A DNA stretch of 64,000 bases from Bryobacterales bacterium (lineage in GTDB: Bacteria > Acidobacteriota > Terriglobia > Bryobacterales > Bryobacteraceae), in contig PLDF01000139.1 in assembly GCA_003135055.1 (NCBI GenBank), positions 1-64,000 on the forward strand, in the 5' to 3' direction. A program made the translations under genes and the position numbers. Positions 1 to 8,907 of the stretch are shown here, one piece after another. Below the pieces are notes generated by a model. That model was given only the letters and a program-made list of their open reading frames with translations, ran no database searches and was not told the DNA's origin. The stretch's first letter is position 1. Each line of letters opens with the position of its first letter.

Positions 1-98
1 GGAAAAACGATATTCTGTGGCCGGCTCTCGGTGCATTTCGCACAGCCGTTCCCACCAGTTCTTTGACAATTGAATATAGATCGACCCCCACTCACCAC

Positions 99-121
99 GC
101 GCGAGCCAATTTGGCTCGCGC
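99..121. repeat. Perfect 10-bp palindrome
   Basis: Arms GCGCGAGCCA and TGGCTCGCGC flank a 3-nt loop. It lies about 260 bp beyond the tssM stop codon. There is no T-run, so it is not a standard intrinsic terminator. The rest of positions 1-322 shows no convincing gene. Confidence 0.6.
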
Positions 122-132
122 TGGCCTGGGTG

Positions 133-165
133 CCATAACACGCCCCATAACACGCCCCATAACAC
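133..165. repeat. 12-bp tandem repeat, about 2.75 copies
   Basis: The unit CCATAACACGCC occurs twice perfectly and then as a partial copy (CCATAACAC). No coding frame is associated with it. Confidence 0.7.
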
Positions 166-322
166 TGTGAATGCGACATGTTAAACCGCTTTCTGAGCCA
201 GGCCCCCAAAACGGTTAAGCACCCCCGGCAATCGCGCAGATAGCTCGCGGCGAACCGGGCGGCGTATCGGACGGAATTTCGCGCCTCCGTCTCGAGATTC
301 GCCCTGAGCGGTTGCGAAAGAT

Positions 323-372
323 GTCGCGTTCACATGAGTGTGAACGCTGCACGCATAAGTGCGTGCGCCACG
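323..372 (+). repeat. Two-hairpin dispersed repeat, copy 1
   Basis: A 50-bp unit with two adjacent stem-loops: CGTTCAC/GTGAACG around ATGAGT, then GCACGCA/TGCGTGC around TAAG. Further copies are at 32237-32286 (inverted, one mismatch) and 47417-47466. It sits 9 bp past the tssM stop on the downstream side, so it could act as a transcript 3' end, but no T-tract is present. Confidence 0.85.
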
Positions 373-381
373 CAGTTCCAC

Positions 382-3300
382 TTACTTGGCTACCTCCGCC
401 ACGCAGCCCATGCCGGCGAAATAACTTTTATCGAAGACCGGCGGAGTGATATCGAGTTTAATCACTACCGGCTTGCCGTTGTGGTTTACCTGAGTGTCGC
501 TCTTACCGGTCTTGAGCTTCATCTCCACTACCGAACCGCTGTGGACGTCCGCATCCTGCATGAATCTGAAAACGTCCCACAATCCGGAGTAGCCGTTGAT
601 CTCGTTCGAATATCCGTCTTTGTACTTTACCGACATATCCACGCTCTGGGAAGGCCCGGGCCAGGTATATGTTTTCGATGGATTGCCTGCGTTGAACTCG
701 AAGGTCTGGCCGTCCAGCAGAAGCGTGATGCTTTCCTGTTCTTCCGCGAACTCGGGCTTCACGGTATAGGCGAAGCGGGGGTCGGCCGCGCCGCTAGGGT
801 AGGCTGCGTCGGTAAAAGCCGCGGCGCGATTCATCATGGCGATAAAGGCGGGAGTAATCGTCATGCCCGTCCCTGCGATGGGGACGAATTGCGAACCTTG
901 TTTCTGCAGGTACTTCTCCATTTTGGCATCGTCGTAGAACTTCCAAATCGCCCCTTCCTTCGGCTTGAAGACGGAGTTCACGTCCTGAAGCGTAGCGTCC
1001 GCCTTGCTGTCGGCCTTGAAGGGGAATTTGGCCATCAATGCGCGCACGGGCCCGCATAGGTCTTTGCCGGCTTTCGCGTTCAGCTCGGCCGGGCCTAGCG
1101 AGCGCACCAGTGGCTCGATGGAGGTGATGGGATCTTCCAGCAGCTTCTGCGTAGTATTTTCGACGTGCCCATCCTTATCGATATTGAACGCCTGCGCCAT
1201 CTGGCGCGTTGTGGTCTTGGCTTGACTGGCGGCGGACATGACGGAGGCCGCGGCTGTGTCGCTTGGCTGGCCGGGCTGATTCGCGACGCCTTCAACGGCC
1301 GTCTGCAGCGCAATCAGCGCGTTCATGTAGCTTTGATTGGGCGCGGCGATGAACTTGTCGGTACTGCCCGGAGGAACCACGGTTTGAACCGGCTGAAAGA
1401 CGCCCTTAACCGCCGGATCGTCCACGTCGGTGTTGGTGGAGGCCAGCGAGAACAATTCGAGCAGCGGCGATTGATTTCCGGAAAGCTGCGTCAGCTTCTC
1501 CGCGGCGTCCTTGAGGCTGGCGTAGCGGGCCACCGAGGCGGACTTTGCATAGGTGCGCCACTGTGACATGAAATCGCCGTAATAAAGGGCCTTGATGTCC
1601 TGAGTCAGCTTGGCCTGGTCGAAATTGCCGGAGGCGTAGTCGCCCAGTACCCAGCGCTCGCCGCTCACATAGCGATCCACGTGGGCCATGGCGTCCTTCA
1701 TGTAAGCCCATCCGCCTTTGCTGAAGGCGCCCGGCACTTCGTGCGCTTCCACAACTACTTTGGCAGAGCCCGCGAACTGGCGATTGAAATTGATGGGCGG
1801 GTTGCTCTTCGTAGCTTCGGAAAGCATGAAGGCGTAGACGCTCTTGGCGCCGGCGAATTGAGAAAGGTAGCGGCGGCCCTTCTCAATGGCGGCGCTGTCG
1901 TTGTCTCTCGAGTACGGGTTCTCCGCCGCCAGCTCGTCGGCGTAAAACTCGAACTGTCTTTGCGCCAGTTGTTGGCGGTCGGTGTCGGCCGAGCGCCCAT
2001 TCTGCCACCACTTCATCAGCACTGGCGCAAGGTAGGGCTTGGTGCTCTTATCGTGATTCGAGGTAGTGATCAGGTAAGACTTGAGTGCGTCGTAACTGGT
2101 TTGATATTCCGGCGGGGCCGTGGCGGGAAGACCGTTAAGGAAGGCAAGAGTATTAGTCTGCGTCTGGCCCAGCAGTAACTGCTTAAAGCGCGCGAAGTAG
2201 AGGCGGCGGGCTTCCGGATACAGGTCGTCGCCTACGAAGAGACCCCAGCGGTAACTCAGCGGCGCGCCTTCGCGGTGATAATAGGTCAGCGTTTCGACGG
2301 ATTGGCGCAGCGTATCCAGCTTGCGGAGAGAATCCACGGAAGCCAGATCGGCGCCCACCGCTTCCCCCGTGCCAATGCCCTTGGCCGCGTCGCTAACCTG
2401 CGTTTCCAGACTATGGTTCTTGAAGAACGAAACCGTGAAGAAAATGGTGAACAGAAGGCAGAGCGACGCAGCTATAGCGAACAGAATTCGCCGCGCGCCG
2501 CTGGTCTTGGTGCTGGCGCCGCTCGCGCCCATGGCAGTGCGGTCGGCCAGCAGGACGCCGGTGAAGAACTGGCCGAGGAACATCCATTGCGGCACCTTGC
2601 GCGAGCCGGCCGCCACCTGCTGCGGCGCGGCTTGCAGGGGCTGGTTGGCGCCCACGCGGAAGATGCCGGTGGCGCCGGCCGGCGCTCCGTAACCGGCGGC
2701 TTGCGGCTGCGCGGCTTGCACGGGCGCGGCTTCGTTGATCACCACCGGGCGTACGCCGGTGAAATAGAAGCCGCGCAAAAACGGGCCGGTGGTCAACTGG
2801 CTGGGGCGGCAAAGATCGATGAGAAACTGTACCGCCGTCTGGCGGGTCTTGCGAAATTCCCGCGGAAATTCGTATTCGGCGGGAAGCTTGCCGGGGTCGT
2901 TCTCACGCGGCAGAAACTCGATGCGGGCCTCGGCCAGGGAGCGGAATAGGTTCTCAAAGCTGCCGCTGAGGCGGGCGGCTTCCTGCTCCGCGTAAACGCC
3001 TTCGGGGCGCGCGCCCAGCATCGGGAGGGTGACGCCGAGCACTTGCGAAGCTTCGTCGTTGCTGAAATTGCGGACATACTCGGTGAAGAACGGCAGGCGG
3101 TCCATCTTGGTGAAGAGCGCGTAGACCGGCAGATTGATGCCCAGGGATTGCGAGATTTCGCTCAGCCGGGCGCGAAGGCCATGGGCCGCGGCGGAGGCAA
3201 GCTCCAGGGCGCCCGGCTTGGTGAAGTTCTCACAATCGAAGCAGACAATGGCTGCGCGCGCCGCCTGTTCGCCCTTGCCCACCACGGAAGATTTGGGCTG

Positions 3301-3741
3301 AAGCTTCTGAATGAGTTTCTTCCACTTAGGCGCATCGCCCAGCAGCCTGCCGGCGGCTTCCACGAAGATAGCGCGGCGCGAGTACCAGAAATTGGCGGTG
3401 CGCGTCGAAGTTACGTTTCCCTGCTGGTAGACTTGTCCGGCGAGTAACTCCGGGTCCAGGCCGGAATGCAGCATCACGCTGGTCTTGGCGCAGCCCGGGT
3501 CGCCCAGTAACAGGTAAACGGGCAGCGTGGCGATGCGGGCGCCCTGCTCCAGCTTGGCGCCGGCAAGCTTCTTTTCAGCTTCTTGGGCGAGCTGCGATAT
3601 TTCGTCGTCGCCCGGACCCGCCTGCTCGCCCGATTCGGCGGCGAGCGCCCGTTTCTTCTTCCGTCGCTGGATGAAATAGATAATCGTAAGTACGATAAGC
3701 GCTATTACAACCACGCCGATAACGATATAGAGGGGAGTCAT
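382..3741 (-). CDS. tssM: Type VI secretion inner-membrane protein TssM (IcmF/VasK family)
   Basis: TssM is the large inner-membrane subunit of the T6SS membrane complex and links the baseplate to the envelope. The 1119-residue product has a transmembrane helix at about residues 3-24, a cytoplasmic domain with a Walker A motif at 80-88 (GDPGCAKTS, with Ala where Gly is usual), an Ala/Gln/Pro-rich linker around 335-385, a second transmembrane helix near 419-441 and a long periplasmic region. Many TssM proteins have an N-terminal hairpin of two helices; only one is visible here. The ATG overlaps the tssL stop (ATGA), so the two are translationally coupled. The linker contains TGIFRVG, similar to a motif in the tail-anchored protein at 5887-7998. 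Confidence 0.93.
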   Translation of the reverse strand: MTPLYIVIGVVVIALIVLTIIYFIQRRKKKRALAAESGEQAGPGDDEISQLAQEAEKKLAGAKLEQGARIATLPVYLLLGDPGCAKTSVMLHSGLDPELLAGQVYQQGNVTSTRTANFWYSRRAIFVEAAGRLLGDAPKWKKLIQKLQPKSSVVGKGEQAARAAIVCFDCENFTKPGALELASAAAHGLRARLSEISQSLGINLPVYALFTKMDRLPFFTEYVRNFSNDEASQVLGVTLPMLGARPEGVYAEQEAARLSGSFENLFRSLAEARIEFLPRENDPGKLPAEYEFPREFRKTRQTAVQFLIDLCRPSQLTTGPFLRGFYFTGVRPVVINEAAPVQAAQPQAAGYGAPAGATGIFRVGANQPLQAAPQQVAAGSRKVPQWMFLGQFFTGVLLADRTAMGASGASTKTSGARRILFAIAASLCLLFTIFFTVSFFKNHSLETQVSDAAKGIGTGEAVGADLASVDSLRKLDTLRQSVETLTYYHREGAPLSYRWGLFVGDDLYPEARRLYFARFKQLLLGQTQTNTLAFLNGLPATAPPEYQTSYDALKSYLITTSNHDKSTKPYLAPVLMKWWQNGRSADTDRQQLAQRQFEFYADELAAENPYSRDNDSAAIEKGRRYLSQFAGAKSVYAFMLSEATKSNPPINFNRQFAGSAKVVVEAHEVPGAFSKGGWAYMKDAMAHVDRYVSGERWVLGDYASGNFDQAKLTQDIKALYYGDFMSQWRTYAKSASVARYASLKDAAEKLTQLSGNQSPLLELFSLASTNTDVDDPAVKGVFQPVQTVVPPGSTDKFIAAPNQSYMNALIALQTAVEGVANQPGQPSDTAAASVMSAASQAKTTTRQMAQAFNIDKDGHVENTTQKLLEDPITSIEPLVRSLGPAELNAKAGKDLCGPVRALMAKFPFKADSKADATLQDVNSVFKPKEGAIWKFYDDAKMEKYLQKQGSQFVPIAGTGMTITPAFIAMMNRAAAFTDAAYPSGAADPRFAYTVKPEFAEEQESITLLLDGQTFEFNAGNPSKTYTWPGPSQSVDMSVKYKDGYSNEINGYSGLWDVFRFMQDADVHSGSVVEMKLKTGKSDTQVNHNGKPVVIKLDITPPVFDKSYFAGMGCVAEVAK

Positions 3742-4415
3742 GCGGCATGTACTCCATTACCTAAGACCACTTTGTAGACCACAAACAACAGAATCGTTAA
3801 TCCCGCGCAAACGGCGGCGATGATGCCGAGCCTTCGTACCCATGGGTCGGACGAAATGCGCGCTTTTTCGGGCGGCGGCGTCCAGTGGGACGAAAGCGGG
3901 CCGAACTGGCCGCGGATGCGGTGGATTTTCTCCGCCGTCACATTGATCACCTGGCCCAGTTCGCCGCGATTCCCCGCGCTGTAGCGGCCGCAGAAGCCGA
4001 GCAGCATACAGAGATGATGCACTTCGAGGACGTCGGCGAGATCGGGCGAATCGCTGCGGCCCAGTAACTGCTGTAAGTTCTGGAAGAAGGTCTCGCCGGC
4101 GATGTGGGTTCCGAAGAGTTCCTCCTGCAACGGTTTGCGCAGCCAATCGCCGAAGATGGGGTTCTGCGAATTGAGGATGGATTCGTCCAGGAATGCGACC
4201 GCGGCGAAGGTCGCGTAGCGGACGTCGTCGGCGTTATATCCGCCGGCCAGGCCCTGACTGGCCGCGCTCTTGAGCGCTTCGCGGGTGTGGTGGCGGAAGG
4301 CCTCGGCGTCGGTGACGCCCTGGCGGCTGCCGCGCAGGCGTTCGATGGCGGTGAGGACCTCCTGAAAAATGAGCGCAAGGCTTTCGGGCCTGCGGACTGC
4401 CGAAGATGGGGTCAT
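3738..4415 (-). CDS. tssL: Type VI secretion protein TssL (DotU/IcmH family)
   Basis: TssL is the C-tail-anchored inner-membrane partner of TssM. The 225-residue product has the DotU cytoplasmic domain, with a conserved stretch on the pattern FLDE.ILNSQ, and a single C-terminal transmembrane helix at about 198-217. There is no C-terminal OmpA/peptidoglycan-binding extension, so any wall anchoring must come from another protein. It lies 33 bp after tssK1 and overlaps tssM by 4 bp. Confidence 0.9.
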   Translation of the reverse strand: MTPSSAVRRPESLALIFQEVLTAIERLRGSRQGVTDAEAFRHHTREALKSAASQGLAGGYNADDVRYATFAAVAFLDESILNSQNPIFGDWLRKPLQEELFGTHIAGETFFQNLQQLLGRSDSPDLADVLEVHHLCMLLGFCGRYSAGNRGELGQVINVTAEKIHRIRGQFGPLSSHWTPPPEKARISSDPWVRRLGIIAAVCAGLTILLFVVYKVVLGNGVHAA

Positions 4416-4448
4416 ATACTGCCTCTAAGCTGCTGCCTCTCCGCTGCG

Positions 4449-5822
4449 TTAGCTCTCCAGCACGACTAAGATTTCGACTTCCGGCTCGGGAAACTCTCCC
4501 GGTACATACACGCCCACCTCGCGGGTCTTGACCATGTGGTCCCAACACGGGCCGTTGCGGCTGATTCCGAAGTATTGCGTTTCCACGCGCGCCGAGATCG
4601 CGGGCGGCGGTACGGCTAGATGGGTGAGCGCCAGGCCGGGCAACGCGCGCCTAACTAGCTCGCGCACGAACGGCGGAGTGCAAATCTTGATCAGTTGAGG
4701 CGCGCGCGCCATCAACTCCGCCTCGCCCATGGCGGCGCGGACGCCGAAGACCCATCGGGAGCGGCCCAGCGCGCGGGAATCGCCGATTGCGCCCTCGTAA
4801 TAGTAGGGCTCGGTCTGTTTGAGCGGAATCGAAATGCAGTTGGTGGGAACAATGGTTTCCAGGTGCTCGCGAATGTGGCGGTCCAGCTTCTCGAAAGATT
4901 CGCTCAAGTTGCGGTGATCGTAGAGCGGCAGGTCGCGCGGGTGCGAATCGAGCGCGAACGTGCATAAGGCGCCGGCCAGCCGCGAAAGCTCCGTGAAAAG
5001 CTCCTCCGGGTGGCCACGCTTAGCGATGAGCAGGTGACGCAGCGGCGCAAGCGCCGAGTTGATCGCATGCAGCAGCCAGAAGTTGGCGATTTCGCGGGTG
5101 GAAAACTCGCCCCGCTGGCCGGCCCCGCGGCTGATGTTCACGCTCTTCTCGTCCAGGATATCGATGAGACGCTGGGCCATCGAGAGCAGCCTCGCGCTGG
5201 CGCTCACCAACATCACGGGCGGCACGAAATTGGAATCGTAGACGTAATGCCCGGAGCCGTCGCGAACCACGCGCGCGATGGGCAGCGTGAGCAGATCGCC
5301 CGCCGGCTCGGTGTCGACGATCAGGCGCAGGTTCTTACGGCCAAGGCGCACGGGCCGCTCGTCGGCGCCGGTGTTTTCGTCGTGGAGCACGCGCGATTCC
5401 GCCAGATAACGCGCGGAGGCGTTGCCGTTCGCGGCGTTCCCTTCCAGGGCGCAATTGAAGCCGTTGGGCTTGCGCGGGGGAATCGCCAGCATCACCTCGA
5501 TACCATCCCGGGTAGGCGGAAAAAGATCGGCGATGGCGCGCGCTGGCGGCAACTCGTCGCTCTCCGGCATGTTGAACGGAAGACCGTCGGGAAATACCCC
5601 GCGCGCGTGGATCAGCGAGACGGTCCCGTTCTCCAGGGCATTGGCGTCCAGATCCACTCCGGCCAAGCCGTAGGCCGAGAACCACAGCGAGGATGTTGCG
5701 AACTGGATGGAGTCTTCGAAGTAACGGCTCTGCACCTGAAAATGGTGCGGCCCCAGATACATTCCCTCCGACCAGACCACGCGCGAAAGCAGCTTCATAG
5801 GCCCGTGCGCATACTGTATCAT
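4449..5822 (-). CDS. tssK: Type VI secretion baseplate protein TssK, paralogue 1
   Basis: TssK is the trimeric baseplate subunit that connects the TssFGE wedge to TssM/TssL. The product has the family N-terminus (VVWSEGMYLGPHHFQ) and about 450 residues, the usual length. An ATG at 5822 has a G-rich Shine-Dalgarno-like stretch before it. An ATG at 5798, giving MKLLSRVVW, is equally compatible with the family. It is first of tssK1-tssL-tssM and divergent from the GEFTRMF-repeat gene, with only about 64 bp between starts. A second tssK lies at 10489-11844. Confidence 0.92.
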   Translation of the reverse strand: MIQYAHGPMKLLSRVVWSEGMYLGPHHFQVQSRYFEDSIQFATSSLWFSAYGLAGVDLDANALENGTVSLIHARGVFPDGLPFNMPESDELPPARAIADLFPPTRDGIEVMLAIPPRKPNGFNCALEGNAANGNASARYLAESRVLHDENTGADERPVRLGRKNLRLIVDTEPAGDLLTLPIARVVRDGSGHYVYDSNFVPPVMLVSASARLLSMAQRLIDILDEKSVNISRGAGQRGEFSTREIANFWLLHAINSALAPLRHLLIAKRGHPEELFTELSRLAGALCTFALDSHPRDLPLYDHRNLSESFEKLDRHIREHLETIVPTNCISIPLKQTEPYYYEGAIGDSRALGRSRWVFGVRAAMGEAELMARAPQLIKICTPPFVRELVRRALPGLALTHLAVPPPAISARVETQYFGISRNGPCWDHMVKTREVGVYVPGEFPEPEVEILVVLES

Positions 5823-5886
5823 AGGCGCCCCCCGGCGGCGCCCATTTCGCGCCGGGCGCGGTACCATGTGGAAGGCGGGAACGACA

Positions 5887-7998
5887 ATGGACTTTTATCG
5901 GAAATACGAACTGATCGATCCGCTTTCGGGGGAAGGCACCAGGAGCTTCCGCGCACGCCAGATCGCGACCGGCCGCGAGGTGATGGTGCATTTGTTGACC
6001 GGCGGCGGGACGCCCGTAAACGATGCCCTGCTGACGCGGCTGCGCACGCTGCCCGAGGGCTCGCTGCGCAAGTTGATCGAAGTGGGGGATAACGACGGCA
6101 CCACGTTCGTGGTCACCGAGGCGCCGCCGTTCCTGCATCTGGCGGAGTGGCTGGCGGAGCAGGAAGGCGCAGCGCATTCGGCCGATACCTTGCAATATAC
6201 GCGCGCCGGAACGTGGAGGATTCCAACGGCCCCGGCCGATCCCCCGCCCGCCGCCGCGCCGGCTGTGCCGTCCCCGGCTCCAGCCGGCGGACCGGGCGAA
6301 TTCACACGAATGTTCCAGCAAGGCGGCGCCCCCGCTCCGCCAACCGGGGGACCGGAACCAGGCGAATTTACCCGGCTATTTCAAGCGTCCCAAGCTCCAC
6401 CGGCGCCTGCGGCGCCTCCCGAAACCCGCCCGCGGCAGGAATCGCCGGACATGTCGGCGACGCAGACTATGCGGATACCGCTTCCGCGGAGCGTGCCGGC
6501 CGTTCCGGCGCCGGCGCCGCCTCCGACCGCTCCATCAGGGGCGGGGGAGTTTACGCGCATGTTCCAGTCTGCGGGGACCGCGAATCCGCTGGCCGAAGGC
6601 CCGCCCCCACAGCAGACGCCGGCTAAACCGGCTCCATTACCGGCAGCGCCATCGGCTGCGCCGCAAGCCGGCGAATTCGCGCGCCTGTTTGACAGGACGG
6701 CGACAACTCCGGCGCCGGAGCCTCCACCCCCGCAGGCGCCGCCCAAACCGGCTCCATCGCCGGCCGTGGCCCCCGCGGCTGCGCAAGCCGGGGAATTCAC
6801 CCGCCTGTTTGCGAAGCCGTCGGCACCTCCGGCGCCGGAGCCTACGCCCACCGCGCCCCCCAAACCGGCTCCATCGCCGGCCGTGGCCCCTGCGGCGCCG
6901 CAGGCCGGGGAATTCACGCGCCTGTTTGCGAGGACGCCGGCAACTCCGGGGCCGGAGGCTCCGCCTCCGGCCCCGCCCCAACCGGCAGCAGCGCCTGTAG
7001 CGGCGCAAGGCGGGGAATTTGCGCGCCTGTTTGAGAAGCCACCGGCAACTGCGGCGACGGAACCTCCGCCCCCGGCTCCATCGCCGACAGCGGTGCCTGC
7101 GGCTGCGCAAGCCGGGGAATTCACGCGCATGTTTGAGAATCCGCCCCCGGCTCCGGCGCCGGAACCTCTCACGGCGCCGCCGCCGAGACCCAGCGGACCG
7201 GGCGAGTTCACGCGGGTATTCCAATCGCCGCTGCCGAGCGCGCCCGCACCAGGGGATTGGCCCGCTCCGCCCCCGAAGCCTGCGCAGGGCGGCGAATTCA
7301 CACGTATGTTTCAAGCGGCGCCGCCACCGCCGGAGCCCCCGGCGCAGCCTCAGCAACCTTCGAGCGGCGGCGAGTTCACGCGCATGTTCAATGCGGGACG
7401 GCCCAGCGCCGCGCCGGGTCCGCAGTTTCCTTCCCCGACGGCATTTCCACCCGCACAGCCGCACTCCGCGCCTTCCGCGGCTCCGGCGGCTCCAGGCGAG
7501 TTTACGCAGATGTTTGGACGGCCTGGGGCGGGTGGTTCAGCGCCGGCTTCCCCGCCGCCGCAAGCTCCGATGCAGCCGGGTTACGGAAGTGGAAGCGGCG
7601 GCGCGGGCTCGGGCGCGACCGGCGCCTTTCGTATGCCCGTTCCGGCTGCCCCGCCGCCGGAAGGCGGACCACGGGGGCCAAGCGAATACACGCAGATGAT
7701 GCGGGCGCCTTCGTCGGGGCCACAGACCCCACAGGCGCCGCAAGGCGCCGCCGCGCCGCCAACTCCGCAGATGCAGCTGAAGATGCCGCCGATGCAGATG
7801 CCCCAGCCGCCGCAAATGCATGTGCAGCCTCCTCAGATGCAAATGCCGCAAGTCAGCATGGCGCCGGTCAAAGCGCCGCAGATGCCCGCGGAGGTTCCGG
7901 TGAAAGCTCCGGGGCCGAACATGCTGTTGATCGTAATCTTCTGCCTGCTGGCGTTTCTGGTGGGAGCCCTGCTCATGGTGCTGCTGTTGAAGAAGTAG
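5887..7998 (+). CDS. Tail-anchored N-lobe pseudokinase with twelve GEFTRMF-type motifs
   Basis: I do not recognise this as a named family. The 703-residue product has three parts. Residues 1-95 resemble the N-lobe of a Hanks-type Ser/Thr kinase (YELIDPL..GEGTRSFRARQ, then TGREVMVHLL, then LIEVGDNDGTTFVV). The position of the conserved VAxK lysine is His35, and no C-lobe, HRD or DFG motif follows. Residues 137-543 carry twelve copies of GEF[TA][RQ][MLV]F in a Pro/Ala-rich linker, followed by a degenerate SEYTQMM. Residues 678-703 form a hydrophobic C-terminal anchor ending in KK. A second motif ([TQ]MRIP, GTWRIP, GAFRMP) occurs near 108, 194 and 579. The ATG at 5887 follows a GGCGGGA ribosome site. 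Position between the two tssK operons suggests a T6SS scaffold or regulator; this is inference. Confidence 0.85.
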   Translation: MDFYRKYELIDPLSGEGTRSFRARQIATGREVMVHLLTGGGTPVNDALLTRLRTLPEGSLRKLIEVGDNDGTTFVVTEAPPFLHLAEWLAEQEGAAHSADTLQYTRAGTWRIPTAPADPPPAAAPAVPSPAPAGGPGEFTRMFQQGGAPAPPTGGPEPGEFTRLFQASQAPPAPAAPPETRPRQESPDMSATQTMRIPLPRSVPAVPAPAPPPTAPSGAGEFTRMFQSAGTANPLAEGPPPQQTPAKPAPLPAAPSAAPQAGEFARLFDRTATTPAPEPPPPQAPPKPAPSPAVAPAAAQAGEFTRLFAKPSAPPAPEPTPTAPPKPAPSPAVAPAAPQAGEFTRLFARTPATPGPEAPPPAPPQPAAAPVAAQGGEFARLFEKPPATAATEPPPPAPSPTAVPAAAQAGEFTRMFENPPPAPAPEPLTAPPPRPSGPGEFTRVFQSPLPSAPAPGDWPAPPPKPAQGGEFTRMFQAAPPPPEPPAQPQQPSSGGEFTRMFNAGRPSAAPGPQFPSPTAFPPAQPHSAPSAAPAAPGEFTQMFGRPGAGGSAPASPPPQAPMQPGYGSGSGGAGSGATGAFRMPVPAAPPPEGGPRGPSEYTQMMRAPSSGPQTPQAPQGAAAPPTPQMQLKMPPMQMPQPPQMHVQPPQMQMPQVSMAPVKAPQMPAEVPVKAPGPNMLLIVIFCLLAFLVGALLMVLLLKK

Positions 7999-8698
7999 CA
8001 GTGGGGTGGGCCCATGGCCGTAGGTATGTTGCACAAAGGGTCCTGGCTTGGCCCCGCCGACGGCTGAATCTGCGGAGATGGCGTGGGCGGGCCCGTAATC
8101 AGTGCTTGAGGTGGAGTTGCGGCCGGCGTCTCGGGCGGTCTCGCGGCCGTGGGAATTGCCGGAGGCGGCGCAGATGGCATGCCTCTGGGTGTATGGGGCG
8201 CCAAGACCACGTCGGGTATCTGCGTCTTCTGTCCGCCAGTGACGATTACGTGGGCGTGATCCGAGGGGAAGCTATACTTCTGCGCCAGTTTCTTATTAGC
8301 GACAGTTTTCACCCAAAAGGGAAAGTCGTAAATCTTCTTCGTGGGACTAACCCAGAACGAATAGCTGCCGGGCGCGAGGTTCTTAAACGAGTAGTGGCCA
8401 GTCCCGTCTGTCACCGCCTCGTGGTCATTGATAGGGTGATCCTCCACGGCGTTCGGGTCATTGAAGACGACGGCTCCTACAACAGCGCCGGGAACATATA
8501 ACGGAACAACATCGGTGTGGCCCTGAGTAGTGATGTATCCCTGATTCAGAGTGACACGAACGCCTTGCACCGAATTGCCGGTTTGGTCGCGAATGTACCC
8601 CTCAAAACAACTCTCCCATTCGTCGTTTGGCCGTATGAGGGCGCGAGCCCTGTACAGATCGCAAGGCTGAGGAGAAAACCTATGAGGCAACGTTGCAT
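7833..8698 (-). pseudogene. Exported carboxypeptidase-regulatory-like (Cna B-type) domain protein, frameshifted
   Basis: The first frame begins with a clear Sec signal peptide (MQRCLIGFLLSLAICTGLA, then SYGQ) at 8698. The continuing domain (GYIRDQTGNSVQGVRVTL, then TDGTGHYSFKNLAPGSYSF) is in another frame. One extra T in the run of four at 8604-8607 would join them as TTNGRVVFEGYIRD, the usual junction in these proteins. The 3' part encodes a Pro-rich tail and overlaps the opposite-strand 5887-7998 gene by 166 bp. It is either a real one-base deletion or a homopolymer error. Function is unknown; such domains are extracytoplasmic beta-sandwiches. Confidence 0.7.
8001..8019. repeat. GTGGGGTGGGCCC repeat, single arm
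   Basis: This is the same 19-bp sequence that forms the left arm of the inverted repeat at 60641-60753. It begins 2 bp after the stop codon of the tail-anchored GEFTRMF gene. Confidence 0.7.
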
Positions 8699-8907
8699 CA
8701 GATGGACACCGCCGTACTGTGGTCTGCGACCTGCTTGAAGGAAGCATGCCACGAAATCGAAGTTGGAAAATGCTTGCTGGCTGCGCGGAGATGCGCGGCC
8801 GGTATCGCTGGATAGTGAATTGATTGCTGTACGATGACGGCGGCTTCGACATCCTAAGCCTTAGGTCAGCATAGATAGGTCAGCATAGGTCAGCAGGTAT
8901 TTCTTGA

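Noticed and set aside
1-381. CRISPR-like or leader sequence at the window start
   Set aside because: Only a palindrome and a short tandem repeat are present; there are no regularly spaced repeats or spacers.
6381-7464. Long open frames antisense to the GEFTRMF gene
   Set aside because: They are Gly/Ala/Arg-rich mirrors of the Pro/Ala-rich coding sequence caused by high GC, not genes.
5887-7998. Active Ser/Thr kinase
   Set aside because: There is no C-lobe, no HRD or DFG motif, and His replaces the ATP-binding lysine.
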